Source of the DNA: Porticoccus sp.
Lineage (GTDB): Bacteria; Pseudomonadota; Gammaproteobacteria; Pseudomonadales; Porticoccaceae
Assembly (NCBI GenBank): GCA_002733125.1
Contig: NVUM01000003.1
Location: forward strand, 14,121-62,016
Reading direction: 5' to 3'
Length of the DNA: 47,896 nucleotides
Both the position numbers and the translations under genes were made by a program. Numbering within the stretch: the stretch's first letter is position 1; each line of letters starts with the position of its first letter. The notes under the pieces were generated by a model. That model saw only the letters and a list, made by a program, of their open reading frames with translations. It searched no databases and was not told the DNA's origin. Shown in pieces: positions 1 through 9,627 of the stretch.

Positions 1-494
1 GGGGGGCAAACAAGGGCGAAAAGAATTGAAGTGACAAAAAAACCTTCGTTGATTTCGTGACCCCGAACGGTGGCAAACATAACCTCCCAGAAGCCACCCA
101 CAACAAAGGTCACCACATAGATAGGAATAAAATAAACAGCGCCATACCAGAGGCAATCCCAGATACTGTTCGGATCATGTCCGGCGAACAGGGTGATTAA
201 AGGTCCCCTCCAGCCTTCTATGGATGTGGCATCCATACCTGCCAAGATCGTGTTGGCCTGGAAACCGAGATTGTACATACCATAAAACATGGCCGGAAAA
301 GCTGCCAGCCAGACGGTGATCATGACACGCTTCAGATCAATGCCATCGCGGATGTGTGAACCGTTTTTGGTCACTGTCCCCGGAGAGTAGAAAATCGTAT
401 CTACCGCTTCATAGAGCGCATACCACTTGTGCAATTTGCCGCCATGCTCGAAGTGAGGCTCAATTTTATCGAGATAATTACGTAATACTTTCAT
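1..494 (-). CDS. nqrB: NqrB, Na+-translocating NADH:quinone reductase subunit B (5' part, cut by window edge)
   Basis: Membrane subunit of the Na+-pumping NADH:ubiquinone oxidoreductase (Nqr), which carries flavin and takes part in sodium translocation. The first 164 codons are present. The protein starts MKVLRNYLDKIEPHFEHGGK, has hydrophobic spans near residues 57-75 and 118-140, and runs off the edge in the conserved FFVTSILFAL segment followed by Pro-Pro. The FMN-binding Thr lies in the missing part. A strong AGGAGG ribosome site sits inside the end of nqrA, and the ATG begins 2 bases after the nqrA stop, so the two are probably co-translated. The remaining nqr genes should lie outside the window. 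The identification is firm; only completeness is unknown. Confidence 0.95.
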   Translation of the reverse strand, partial: MKVLRNYLDKIEPHFEHGGKLHKWYALYEAVDTIFYSPGTVTKNGSHIRDGIDLKRVMITVWLAAFPAMFYGMYNLGFQANTILAGMDATSIEGWRGPLITLFAGHDPNSIWDCLWYGAVYFIPIYVVTFVVGGFWEVMFATVRGHEINEGFFVTSILFALVCP

Positions 495-496
495 TA

Positions 497-1852
<1,356 letters not shown>

Positions 1853-1998
1853 CTATTACGAAATATCATTAATTATTGCTCTTCTCGAGCCCCAAAAATG
1901 CAGCCGAAAACATCATGGTCATTCTACGGCAGCACCAGTGCTTTTCGTGCAAGGTGGCTAGCGGGAAGCGCACCGACACCGGCAAATAAATCGGCGCG

Positions 1999-2004
1999 AT
2001 TATA
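1999..2004 (-). promoter_or_regulatory. Candidate -10 box for the nqr operon
   Basis: A perfect TATAAT reads on the minus strand about 155 bases upstream of nqrA. No good -35 box is seen at 16-18 bases. The 280 bases between nqrA and the gap-like gene hold no other gene, so the operon promoter should lie here. The predicted leader would be about 150 nt. Confidence 0.3.
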
Positions 2005-2123
2005 AAGGCGGAGGCTTCCCATTACCAGTACAGACATTGTGGTAATTGATTCTGGACAATGCACCCACCACCAACCAGTTTACCCGAATCGCAACTTAAC
2101 AATGCGGCGAGACAGGCTACCCA

Positions 2124-3584
2124 TCACGCTGTCGGATACATCGGCCAGGATACGCCAGCCAGATTTTCCAGACATCGCACCACTTGACAGCTATAGCCAA
2201 ACTCATTGTCGTACCAACAATACAGCACGACACTGTCACCACTCACAATCGTCGCCTCTGAATCATAAACACAGGCATGCCGTGAACCGACAAAGTCGGT
2301 CGATACCGCCTCGGAAGAAATTGTATAGTCAATCTGTTGCTGCAAAGGTGAATAGAGTGCGGTTTTTCTCATGTATTCATTGAGCTCTTCTCTGGTTGTC
2401 TCACGACCCAGCTGCAAATTGAGAATCGCCATGGATACGTTGGGAGTCGGCACCCGTATCGCATTACCAGTCAGCTTGCCAGCCAGCTCCGGCAATGCCT
2501 TTGCCACCGCCTTGGCAGCGCCTGTCTCGGTAATCACCATATTGAGCGCGGCACTACGACCTCGACGTGACCCTTTGTGATAGTTATCAATCAGGTTCTG
2601 ATCGTTCGTGTAGGAATGTACGGTTTCCACATGTCCACGGTCTATGCCGAATTCGTCCATCAGGGCTTTCAGCACGGGCACAATGGCATTGGTAGTACAG
2701 GACGCGGCAGAAATTATTTTGGTATCTGCAGTAATCTCATTTTGGTTGATACCATAAACAATATTCGGAATATTGCCCTTGCCAGGCGCGGTGAGGATCA
2801 CCTTGCTGGCACCAGGGCATTGCAGGTGCCTGGATAGACCCTCTTCATCACGCCATACGCCGGTATTGTCAATCACAATTGCATTGCTGATACCGTAGCG
2901 GGTGTAATCTACCTCCGCAGGAGAGTCGGCGTAGATCACCTGAATGGGGTTGCCGTTACACACCAGAATATTTTTATCCTCAATGACCCTGATGGTGCCG
3001 TCAAACGCACCGTGAACAGAATCGCGTCGTAGCAGGCTGGCTCGTTTGGCCAAATCATCCGCACTGCCCCCCTTGCGAACCACAATGGCACGCAATCGCA
3101 ACAGATCACCGCTACCTGTCTTTTCAATCAACAATCTGGCCAGCAACCGGCCGATACGGCCAAAACCGTAGAGCACCACGTCCTGGGGTTGTGGCAGCGG
3201 CTTGCGTACGCGACCGATGTCATCACCCACCTCCCGCTGCAGGAACGCAGTCAGATTCTCGCCATTACCGGACTCCTGGTATTTGACGGTCAGCTTGCCC
3301 ACGTCGATATGGGCAGGTCCCAAATCCATTTCCGACAACGCCAGAATCAGAGGGAAGGTTTCAAACTCCGAAAGCTCATTCTGTTCAATCTGGCGAACAA
3401 AACGATGAACCTTCATCAGATCAATCACTGAACGATTGACCATATTCTTGCCATACATATAGAGAGAGACGTTATTTTGCCTGTAAAGCTTTCCGATCAG
3501 AGGGATCATGGCTTCGGCCAGCGACTCGCGCTCTTTCCAGTCAGCAAAAAAGTCGGCAGGAATGGGGCGATGTTGTTCGGTCAC
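2124..3584 (-). CDS. Long glyceraldehyde-3-phosphate dehydrogenase-like protein
   Basis: Member of the GAPDH family but about 150 residues longer than GapA. Residues 1-130 form a helical N-terminal extension. The Rossmann motif GFGRIGR is at about 140-146, the catalytic SAASCTTN (Cys about 296) and His in TVHSYTNDQ (about 323) are intact, and the C-terminal RVPTPNVS motif is present. The NDQ-x-LIDNYH and RRGRSAA elements resemble the Epd/GapB branch. The end of the second beta strand, where NAD-type GAPDHs carry Asp, reads VVRKGG, so NADP use is possible (inference). An ATG at 3599 is in frame but has no ribosome site. The GTG at 3584 has GAGAGGT six bases upstream and is preferred. P. aeruginosa has a similar long gap gene next to mfd. 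Confidence 0.88.
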   Translation of the reverse strand: MTEQHRPIPADFFADWKERESLAEAMIPLIGKLYRQNNVSLYMYGKNMVNRSVIDLMKVHRFVRQIEQNELSEFETFPLILALSEMDLGPAHIDVGKLTVKYQESGNGENLTAFLQREVGDDIGRVRKPLPQPQDVVLYGFGRIGRLLARLLIEKTGSGDLLRLRAIVVRKGGSADDLAKRASLLRRDSVHGAFDGTIRVIEDKNILVCNGNPIQVIYADSPAEVDYTRYGISNAIVIDNTGVWRDEEGLSRHLQCPGASKVILTAPGKGNIPNIVYGINQNEITADTKIISAASCTTNAIVPVLKALMDEFGIDRGHVETVHSYTNDQNLIDNYHKGSRRGRSAALNMVITETGAAKAVAKALPELAGKLTGNAIRVPTPNVSMAILNLQLGRETTREELNEYMRKTALYSPLQQQIDYTISSEAVSTDFVGSRHACVYDSEATIVSGDSVVLYCWYDNEFGYSCQVVRCLENLAGVSWPMYPTA

Positions 3585-3649
3585 AGGTAAACCTCTCATT
3601 TTGTTGGTCTAACACGATGGGCGGCAATCCCACCACGGGTTGGGGCGCT

Positions 3650-3678
3650 ATTATCGGTATTCAGCCTTTTAAGGGCAA
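3650..3678 (-). promoter_or_regulatory. Predicted sigma-70 promoter of the gap-like gene
   Basis: Minus strand TTGCCC (3678-3673), 17-base spacer, GATAAT (3655-3650). Transcription would start near 3643, about 60 bases before the GTG start. Found by eye; each box matches the consensus at 4-5 of 6 positions. Confidence 0.4.
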
Positions 3679-3793
3679 CAAAGTGCGGTGAATAACCGGT
3701 ACTGCGGTTCGACGATGGTTGATCTGGATCAGCGAACGGCTATGTGGTCAAAAAACCGGACACCGCAACGGTGATTACTGGCCAGGGGAATTT

Positions 3794-4495
3794 TCAGAGG
3801 GGAATAAATGCCATACTGGCCACATTCAGGGCAACTGTTTTGATGACTCGCTGGTTTTTTTGGGCAATGATCAAGGCGAGCATATCCTGATGGGCAATCA
3901 ATTTACCGAACAGGCGCTCGTAACTGAGGTTATAACCCTCCCCCTTGCGGCTATTGGTAAGAATCAGGGCATTTCCCTGCTCGTCCAGGTGCGTTCTGAT
4001 TCGCCACATGGCAATTTCAATGTTGCGGGCACTGTGATAAAGCTTCTGGTGATCAAGTTGACTCAGCATGAAAAACTCGGTTTTCAGGCCGTAGGACTCC
4101 CTGATCATCCCCGTCATTCCCACTATCAGTGCAAACACACGGTCGCCCCTGAAAGTCGGGTCTACAGACAGTTCCATGGCATCGATACCGCTGCCTCCCA
4201 GCTCAGCAAACTGGGGCCTCCCCGGATGGGTGAAAATTTGCGTAATTCGGAAATCTATCGTCTTGCCGGGGACCTTCTGCAACTCTCTCGGGTTTCGCCT
4301 ATAGAGCTTCACCGTCAACTCTTTGAGCAACAGCTCGACCTGCTGATAATGCAAGTCCGCCACCATGTCGATATCCGTTTTGGCCAGATCCTGGACCCGA
4401 AAGGAGGAGCCACTACAGCCGGTCATCACCAGCAGATACAGCAAACAAAACCCTATCAACAATCTGCCTCTGAATGGAAAACACAGGTACAGCAT
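3794..4495 (-). CDS. Conserved outer-membrane lipoprotein of unknown function next to mfd
   Basis: 233 residues. The N-terminus is a lipoprotein signal: basic residues, hydrophobic run 11-24, lipobox MTGC with Cys27. Ser at +2 predicts outer-membrane sorting. The mature part has no motif I can assign; it is mixed charge and rich in Leu, Gln and His, with repeated short hydrophobic helices (HYQQVELLLKEL, FALIVGMTGMI). It is transcribed away from mfd with only 69 bases between the two start codons, so the promoters must share that space. No partner gene is adjacent on its own strand: the gap-like gene lies 209 bases downstream behind its own predicted promoter. The gene is real by length, start and signal peptide. 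Its function is unknown to me. Confidence 0.8.
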   Translation of the reverse strand: MLYLCFPFRGRLLIGFCLLYLLVMTGCSGSSFRVQDLAKTDIDMVADLHYQQVELLLKELTVKLYRRNPRELQKVPGKTIDFRITQIFTHPGRPQFAELGGSGIDAMELSVDPTFRGDRVFALIVGMTGMIRESYGLKTEFFMLSQLDHQKLYHSARNIEIAMWRIRTHLDEQGNALILTNSRKGEGYNLSYERLFGKLIAHQDMLALIIAQKNQRVIKTVALNVASMAFIPL

Positions 4496-4564
4496 ATCAA
4501 TCTCTCTATAGCCCCGCTAAAATAGCATACCTTCAAGGTTAACCCACAGAAGTGCCATTCCAGT

Positions 4565-7500
4565 ATGTCGATTTTGTCACTACCGCCAGTCAACACAGCT
4601 GGCGACAAGCGCGTTTGGCAGGATGTAAACGGCGGCAGCGCCCTGGTCATTGCCGAGGCAAGCCAACAAGTACCTGGTCTGACCGTCGTCATTGCAGACT
4701 CGGCAAAAACGGCAGCTGAGCTGGAATCCGAACTGCGATTCTTCCTCGGCGAAGGGGCCGCTGTACTCCATTTTCCTGACTGGGAAACACTTCCCTACGA
4801 TATTTTCTCGCCGCATCAGGATATTGTCTCCGAACGACTGCGAACCCTGTCCCGCTTACCGCAAACCCGCACCGGTGTCGTGATAGTGCCTGTTGGCACC
4901 CTGATGCACCGTTTGCCGCCCGCCGAGTTCGTCAACCAGCGCGCCTTCGATTACCGACGTGGTGACAAACTGAACCTCGATACAGTACGCACCCAACTGG
5001 AATCCGCCGGCTATCGCTGTGTTGATACCGTGGTCGAACACGGTGAGTACGCTGTTCGGGGCGCTCTGATTGATATCTTTCCGATGGGTGCCACGCTACC
5101 TTTTCGGATCGATCTGTTCGACGATGAAATTGAGACGCTCCGCACCTTCGACCCGGATACCCAGCGCACGCTGCAACAAACCGACCACATACACCTTCTG
5201 CCCGCACGGGAAGTCCCACTGGACAAACCGGCTATCCGTCGCTTTCAGAACAACTGGCTGTCCCGCTTTGATGTCGATGAGCGACGCTGCCCGGTCTTCA
5301 GAGATGTCAGTGAGGGTATTCCACCCCAGGGAATCGAGTATTTTCTGCCTCTGTTTTTTGAGGAAACCGCCACCCTGTTTGATTACCTGCCCGATCACAG
5401 CCTTATCTTTACCGAAGGAGCTGTGGAACAGGCCGCCGAAAAGTTCTGGCAGGATGCCAGCCAGCGCTACCATGAATACGGTGTTGATCCAACCAGGCCG
5501 CTGCTCCCCCCGGCAGCCTTATTTATTCCAGTCGAAGAACTGTTCGGCCATCTGAAAAAATACCCCTGCACACGAATCAATAGTGAATCTGACCAGCAGA
5601 AAAATCATTTTTCCCTGCACATATCCGCTCCACCGCCGGTGGCGATTGATGCCAAGGCAGACAATCCCCTGAAAAAACTCCAGAAGTACCTAGAAAATGC
5701 CAGACAGCGAGTACTGATCTGCGCGGAATCAGCGGGCCGCAGGGAAACCCTGCTGGAATTGCTCGGCCGCCAGTTTATTCGCCCAGAAGACGTGTCCGAC
5801 TGGGAATCTTTTGCCGAAGGAACACAACGCCTCGCCATAACCGCCTACCCGCTGACCCGGGGCTTTGTTGTAACGCCGGCAAATATCAGCTTGATTACCG
5901 AGACAGAACTGTTTGGCCAGCAGGTCATGCAACGTCGCCGACGCAACAAAGAACGTACCGATGCCGACCAGGTCATCAAAAACCTTACTGAACTGAGCGT
6001 TGGGGCGCCCGTGGTCCATATCGATCACGGTGTCGGTCGTTACCTGGGATTGCAGACCATCACCGCCAGTGGCGAACCGCAGGAATTTCTGACGTTATCC
6101 TATGCCGACCAGGCAAAACTCTACGTCCCGGTATCATCGTTGCACTTAATTAGCCGGTACAGTGGTGCGGAAGATAGCCTCGCGCCCTTACACCGACTGG
6201 GTACAGATCAGTGGCAAAGGGCCAGAGACAAGGCCCTGCGACAGATCCGCGATACTGCCACCGAGTTGCTGGACATCTATGCCACTCGCGCAGCACGCAA
6301 GGGGTTTGCCTGCCGCGACCCGGCAGCGGACTACCGCGCTTTCTGTGCGGACTTTCCCTTCGAGGAAACGCCCGATCAGCTGGACACAATCGAAGCCGTC
6401 AGACGCGACATGCTGGCTGAGCAGCCCATGGATCGGCTTGTCTGTGGGGATGTTGGCTTCGGAAAAACGGAAGTCGCCATGCGCGCCGCCTTTATTGCAG
6501 TGGCCAGCGGCAAACAGGTGGTGATGCTAGTGCCGACCACCCTTCTGGCCCATCAACACCTTGAAAACTTTCGCGACCGCTTTGCCAACTGGCCAGTCAC
6601 CATCGAGGAGCTGTCACGGTTCCGTTCTGACAAGGAACAACAGGAGGTTCTCCGCCGTGCCGGCCTGGGAAAAGTCGATATTCTGATCGGTACTCACAAG
6701 CTGCTCCATGCCAAAGTGAATTACAAGAATCTGGGGCTGCTCATTATTGATGAAGAACACCGCTTCGGCGTACGCCAGAAAGAACAGATCAAGGCGCTGC
6801 GAGCCGAAGTGGACATCCTGACACTGACGGCCACCCCCATTCCACGCACCCTGAACATGTCGATGTCAGGCATTCGGGATCTGTCGATTATCGCTACCCC
6901 CCCGGCAAGAAGGCTCTCGGTAAAATCGTTTGTCCGCCAGAACGATCCCCGAGTGACCCGGGAGGCGATCCTGCGGGAAATTCTGCGTGGCGGGCAGGTC
7001 TATTATTTGCACAATGAGGTCAAGAGTATTGGCAAAACGGCGCAGATGATAGAAGAACTGGTACCGGAGGCGCGGGTTAATATCGCACACGGCCAGATGC
7101 GCGAACGCGACTTGGAAAAAGTCATGTCCGACTTTTACCACCAGCGTTTCAATGTGCTGGTCTGTTCCACCATTATCGAGACCGGCATCGATATCCCCAG
7201 TGCCAACACCATCATCATTGACCGCGCCGACAAACTGGGGCTGGCGCAACTGCACCAATTGCGGGGCCGGGTGGGGCGCTCTCACCACCAGGCCTATGCC
7301 TATCTGCTCACTCCCGAGCCAAAAACCATGACGGCTGAGGCCATCAAGCGACTCGAGGCCATCACCCATGCCGATCACCTGGGATCCGGGTTTACACTGG
7401 CCACCCATGATCTGGAAATTCGCGGTGCCGGCGAACTACTCGGCGAGAATCAAAGTGGACAGATTCAATCGATTGGTTTCACGCTTTACATGGAACTGCT

Positions 7501-8014
7501 GGATCGTGCTGTTGATGCACTGCGCAAAGGCAAGGCGGTAGAGTTGAATGTGCCTCTGGCGGAGGATATCGAGATCAACCTGAACCTGCCGGCGCTGATC
7601 CCCGAGGATTATTTGCCGGATGTCCACATGCGTCTGATGATGTACAAGCGCATTGCCAACGCCACCACAGAAGATGATTTATGGGAGCTTCAGGTAGAGA
7701 TGATCGACCGCTTCGGGCTGCTTCCCGATTATCTGAAGACGCTCTTTCAAGTCACGTCACTGAAACTTCAGGCCAGACAACTCGGCATCTGCAAGGTAGA
7801 GGCCGGCGCAACTGGGGGGCGGATTGAATTTGCCAGTAATACCTTGGTAGAACCGTTGGTGATTGTACAAATGGTACAAAAAGAGCCCGCTATTTTTCGA
7901 CTTCAAGGGGCTTCGACCTTGAAATATACTCTACCGATGGAAACGAAAGAACAGCGACTTGAACAGCTACAGGCGCTATTGACCCGGCTTACCCCCGCAA
8001 ACAATGGACATTAA
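4565..8014 (+). CDS. mfd: Mfd, transcription-repair coupling factor
   Basis: ATP-dependent translocase that removes RNA polymerase stalled at DNA lesions and recruits UvrA. At 1149 residues it has the normal length. In order: UvrB-like N-terminal region (about 1-350), linker, RNA polymerase-interaction domain (around 480-540, with HIDHGVGRYLG), RecG-like SF2 motor with Walker A GDVGFGKTE (about 628-636), DEEH box (729-732), TATPIPRTLNMSM, and motif VI GRVGRSHHQAY, then the C-terminal TRCF domain. All motor motifs are intact. csiV starts on the base after the mfd stop, so the two are one transcript. A TAAAAT at 4518-4523 could be its -10 box, but no convincing -35 is seen. Confidence 0.98.
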   Translation: MSILSLPPVNTAGDKRVWQDVNGGSALVIAEASQQVPGLTVVIADSAKTAAELESELRFFLGEGAAVLHFPDWETLPYDIFSPHQDIVSERLRTLSRLPQTRTGVVIVPVGTLMHRLPPAEFVNQRAFDYRRGDKLNLDTVRTQLESAGYRCVDTVVEHGEYAVRGALIDIFPMGATLPFRIDLFDDEIETLRTFDPDTQRTLQQTDHIHLLPAREVPLDKPAIRRFQNNWLSRFDVDERRCPVFRDVSEGIPPQGIEYFLPLFFEETATLFDYLPDHSLIFTEGAVEQAAEKFWQDASQRYHEYGVDPTRPLLPPAALFIPVEELFGHLKKYPCTRINSESDQQKNHFSLHISAPPPVAIDAKADNPLKKLQKYLENARQRVLICAESAGRRETLLELLGRQFIRPEDVSDWESFAEGTQRLAITAYPLTRGFVVTPANISLITETELFGQQVMQRRRRNKERTDADQVIKNLTELSVGAPVVHIDHGVGRYLGLQTITASGEPQEFLTLSYADQAKLYVPVSSLHLISRYSGAEDSLAPLHRLGTDQWQRARDKALRQIRDTATELLDIYATRAARKGFACRDPAADYRAFCADFPFEETPDQLDTIEAVRRDMLAEQPMDRLVCGDVGFGKTEVAMRAAFIAVASGKQVVMLVPTTLLAHQHLENFRDRFANWPVTIEELSRFRSDKEQQEVLRRAGLGKVDILIGTHKLLHAKVNYKNLGLLIIDEEHRFGVRQKEQIKALRAEVDILTLTATPIPRTLNMSMSGIRDLSIIATPPARRLSVKSFVRQNDPRVTREAILREILRGGQVYYLHNEVKSIGKTAQMIEELVPEARVNIAHGQMRERDLEKVMSDFYHQRFNVLVCSTIIETGIDIPSANTIIIDRADKLGLAQLHQLRGRVGRSHHQAYAYLLTPEPKTMTAEAIKRLEAITHADHLGSGFTLATHDLEIRGAGELLGENQSGQIQSIGFTLYMELLDRAVDALRKGKAVELNVPLAEDIEINLNLPALIPEDYLPDVHMRLMMYKRIANATTEDDLWELQVEMIDRFGLLPDYLKTLFQVTSLKLQARQLGICKVEAGATGGRIEFASNTLVEPLVIVQMVQKEPAIFRLQGASTLKYTLPMETKEQRLEQLQALLTRLTPANNGH

Positions 8015-8818
8015 ATGAGACCACTCAAAACCGCTGGCATGCCTTTCAAGTGTCTGCTGCTATTCGCAGTCACCTTAAGCACAGGCCTCTCCGACCAGAC
8101 CCGAGCGGATCCAAATGAGGACTGGTATCAGGTTGAACTGATCGTATTCAGCCAGCAGGATCTTTATCAGGATGAACAACATCCGACCAACATCACATTG
8201 GAATACCCTCAGAACTGGCAACGCCTTGAGAGCGATACATCCACATTGGCGGACAACCCCCGACCTGCGGAACAATCGTTGATTCTTCTTGAGACAAAAG
8301 ACTTCAGCCTGGGACCCGATGAATACACACTGAACCGCGCTGCAGGCTATCGAGTACTCACCCACATCGCATGGCGCCAACCCGGGCTGGGACAGGCACA
8401 GAGCCCCTGGATTATTGTTTCGGGAGGCCATCGCCATGGCAACCACCATGAACTGGAAGGCAGTATCCGGCTGGTAGTGACCCGCTATCTGCACATTCAG
8501 GCAGATCTCTGGAAAACCAGTTTTGCCACCACAGCAGGGACTGGTGGCGCCTTGCCCGGCAATCCGGGCCGACCAGACAGTTGGCCACAATTACCGGTGA
8601 AACCCTGGTTGGCTGCTCTTTCGGTGTCTGGCGACGCCTCACCAGTGACCACCATCGACACAAACAGTCCCGTCGATCAACGCCACCCGCCGATCAAAAC
8701 GATCGTTGTTCTAAATCAGTCGGAACAGGTGGACCTGAATAAACTGACCTATCTGGATCACCCTGAAATGGGGGTACTGGTTCTGGTAACACGCCATACT
8801 TCGACCGCGGCTGATTGA
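8015..8818 (+). CDS. csiV: CsiV-family periplasmic protein
   Basis: 267 residues with a cleavable-looking signal peptide (hydrophobic 11-28, ending near TRADPN). The segment WYQVELIVFSQQD just after it is the hallmark start of the CsiV family, named for cell-shape integrity in Vibrio cholerae, where it is linked to peptidoglycan and D-amino-acid sensitivity. The repeated pattern (YRVLTHIAWRQPG, GSIRLVVTRYLHIQADLW, HPEMGVLVLV) fits the rest of the domain. Its ATG directly abuts the mfd TAA with no gap, which suggests translational coupling, and the mfd-csiV pairing is kept in Pseudomonas. It converges with the methylthio-purine phosphorylase gene across 53 bases with no obvious terminator. Confidence 0.85.
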   Translation: MRPLKTAGMPFKCLLLFAVTLSTGLSDQTRADPNEDWYQVELIVFSQQDLYQDEQHPTNITLEYPQNWQRLESDTSTLADNPRPAEQSLILLETKDFSLGPDEYTLNRAAGYRVLTHIAWRQPGLGQAQSPWIIVSGGHRHGNHHELEGSIRLVVTRYLHIQADLWKTSFATTAGTGGALPGNPGRPDSWPQLPVKPWLAALSVSGDASPVTTIDTNSPVDQRHPPIKTIVVLNQSEQVDLNKLTYLDHPEMGVLVLVTRHTSTAAD

Positions 8819-8871
8819 CGTCAACACTCAACAATTCTGACGGTGATAAGGCGTGAGCCGGAAAAATGCCA

Positions 8872-9627
8872 TCAGTGCTGTCGGCTCGCCAAGGCCTTGG
8901 CCAAAACCTTGCGCACCAGAGGCATATTGTTTGCCATCACCGCCTCCATCTGCCCAAAAGAGATCCGCTCGTCACTCAAGCCAGCCGCCATGTTCACCAC
9001 CAGCGCCAGACAGGCGTACGGAATCTGCAACTCCCGAGCCAATGCCGCCTCCGGCATACCGGTCATACCGACGATGTCACAGCCGTCATTGGCCATTCGC
9101 GCAATCTCGGCAGCGGTTTCCAGCCTGGGGCCCTGCGTGGCGCCATAAACAGCCTCTGCATGAACCCTTGCCTCACAGGCTGTCCCACAGGCAATAGCCG
9201 CCTGCAACAGGCTGTCCCGCAGGCTATCGTCATAGGGAAAAGTAAAGTCGATGTGCTGTAATGCCTGATCCGGGCTATCACAGTAGGTGTGACCTCGTCC
9301 AAACGTGTAATCAATAATCTGATCGGGAATAACCAGATCGCCCGGGCCCATTTCGCCATTGATACCACCCACCACATTGACGGCATAGATCGCCTTCACG
9401 CCCGTCGCACGCAATGCAGCAATATTGGCCCTGTAATTGACCCGGTGAGGCGGCAGCCGATGATTCACACCATGTCGCGCCAGGAATACAACCTCCGTAT
9501 TGCCCAGCGTGCCACAACAGAGGGGGGCAGACGGCTCCCCCCAATCTGTGGTGACCACACGCTGCTCCCGAATGCTCAGATCGGAAAAGCTGTCCAGCCC
9601 ACTGCCACCGATAATACCGATACTCAT
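8872..9627 (-). CDS. S-methyl-5'-thioinosine phosphorylase (MTAP/PNP family)
   Basis: 251-residue purine nucleoside phosphorylase of the MTAP branch: GIIGGSGL at 4-11, HRLPPHRVNYRANI near 56-69, GATQGPRLET at 162-171, VGMTGMPEAALAREL at 186-200. Adenine-specific MTAP has two Asp (TDYD) at the base-binding site. Here the site reads VVNMAAG with Asn212 and Ala214, as expected for a 6-oxopurine enzyme. P. aeruginosa PA3004 is known to act on methylthioinosine, so that substrate is favoured here by inference. A 48-codon upstream extension in frame lies inside mscS and looks non-native. The ATG at 9627 has GGAGGT before it and overlaps the mscS stop as ATGA, implying coupling. Last gene of the nagZ operon. 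Confidence 0.9.
   Translation of the reverse strand: MSIGIIGGSGLDSFSDLSIREQRVVTTDWGEPSAPLCCGTLGNTEVVFLARHGVNHRLPPHRVNYRANIAALRATGVKAIYAVNVVGGINGEMGPGDLVIPDQIIDYTFGRGHTYCDSPDQALQHIDFTFPYDDSLRDSLLQAAIACGTACEARVHAEAVYGATQGPRLETAAEIARMANDGCDIVGMTGMPEAALARELQIPYACLALVVNMAAGLSDERISFGQMEAVMANNMPLVRKVLAKALASRQH

Noticed and set aside
3719-4525. Plus-strand reading frame of 268 codons opposite the lipoprotein gene
   Set aside because: It is antisense to a gene with a clear lipoprotein signal. The product has no recognisable domain and runs into the mfd start region.
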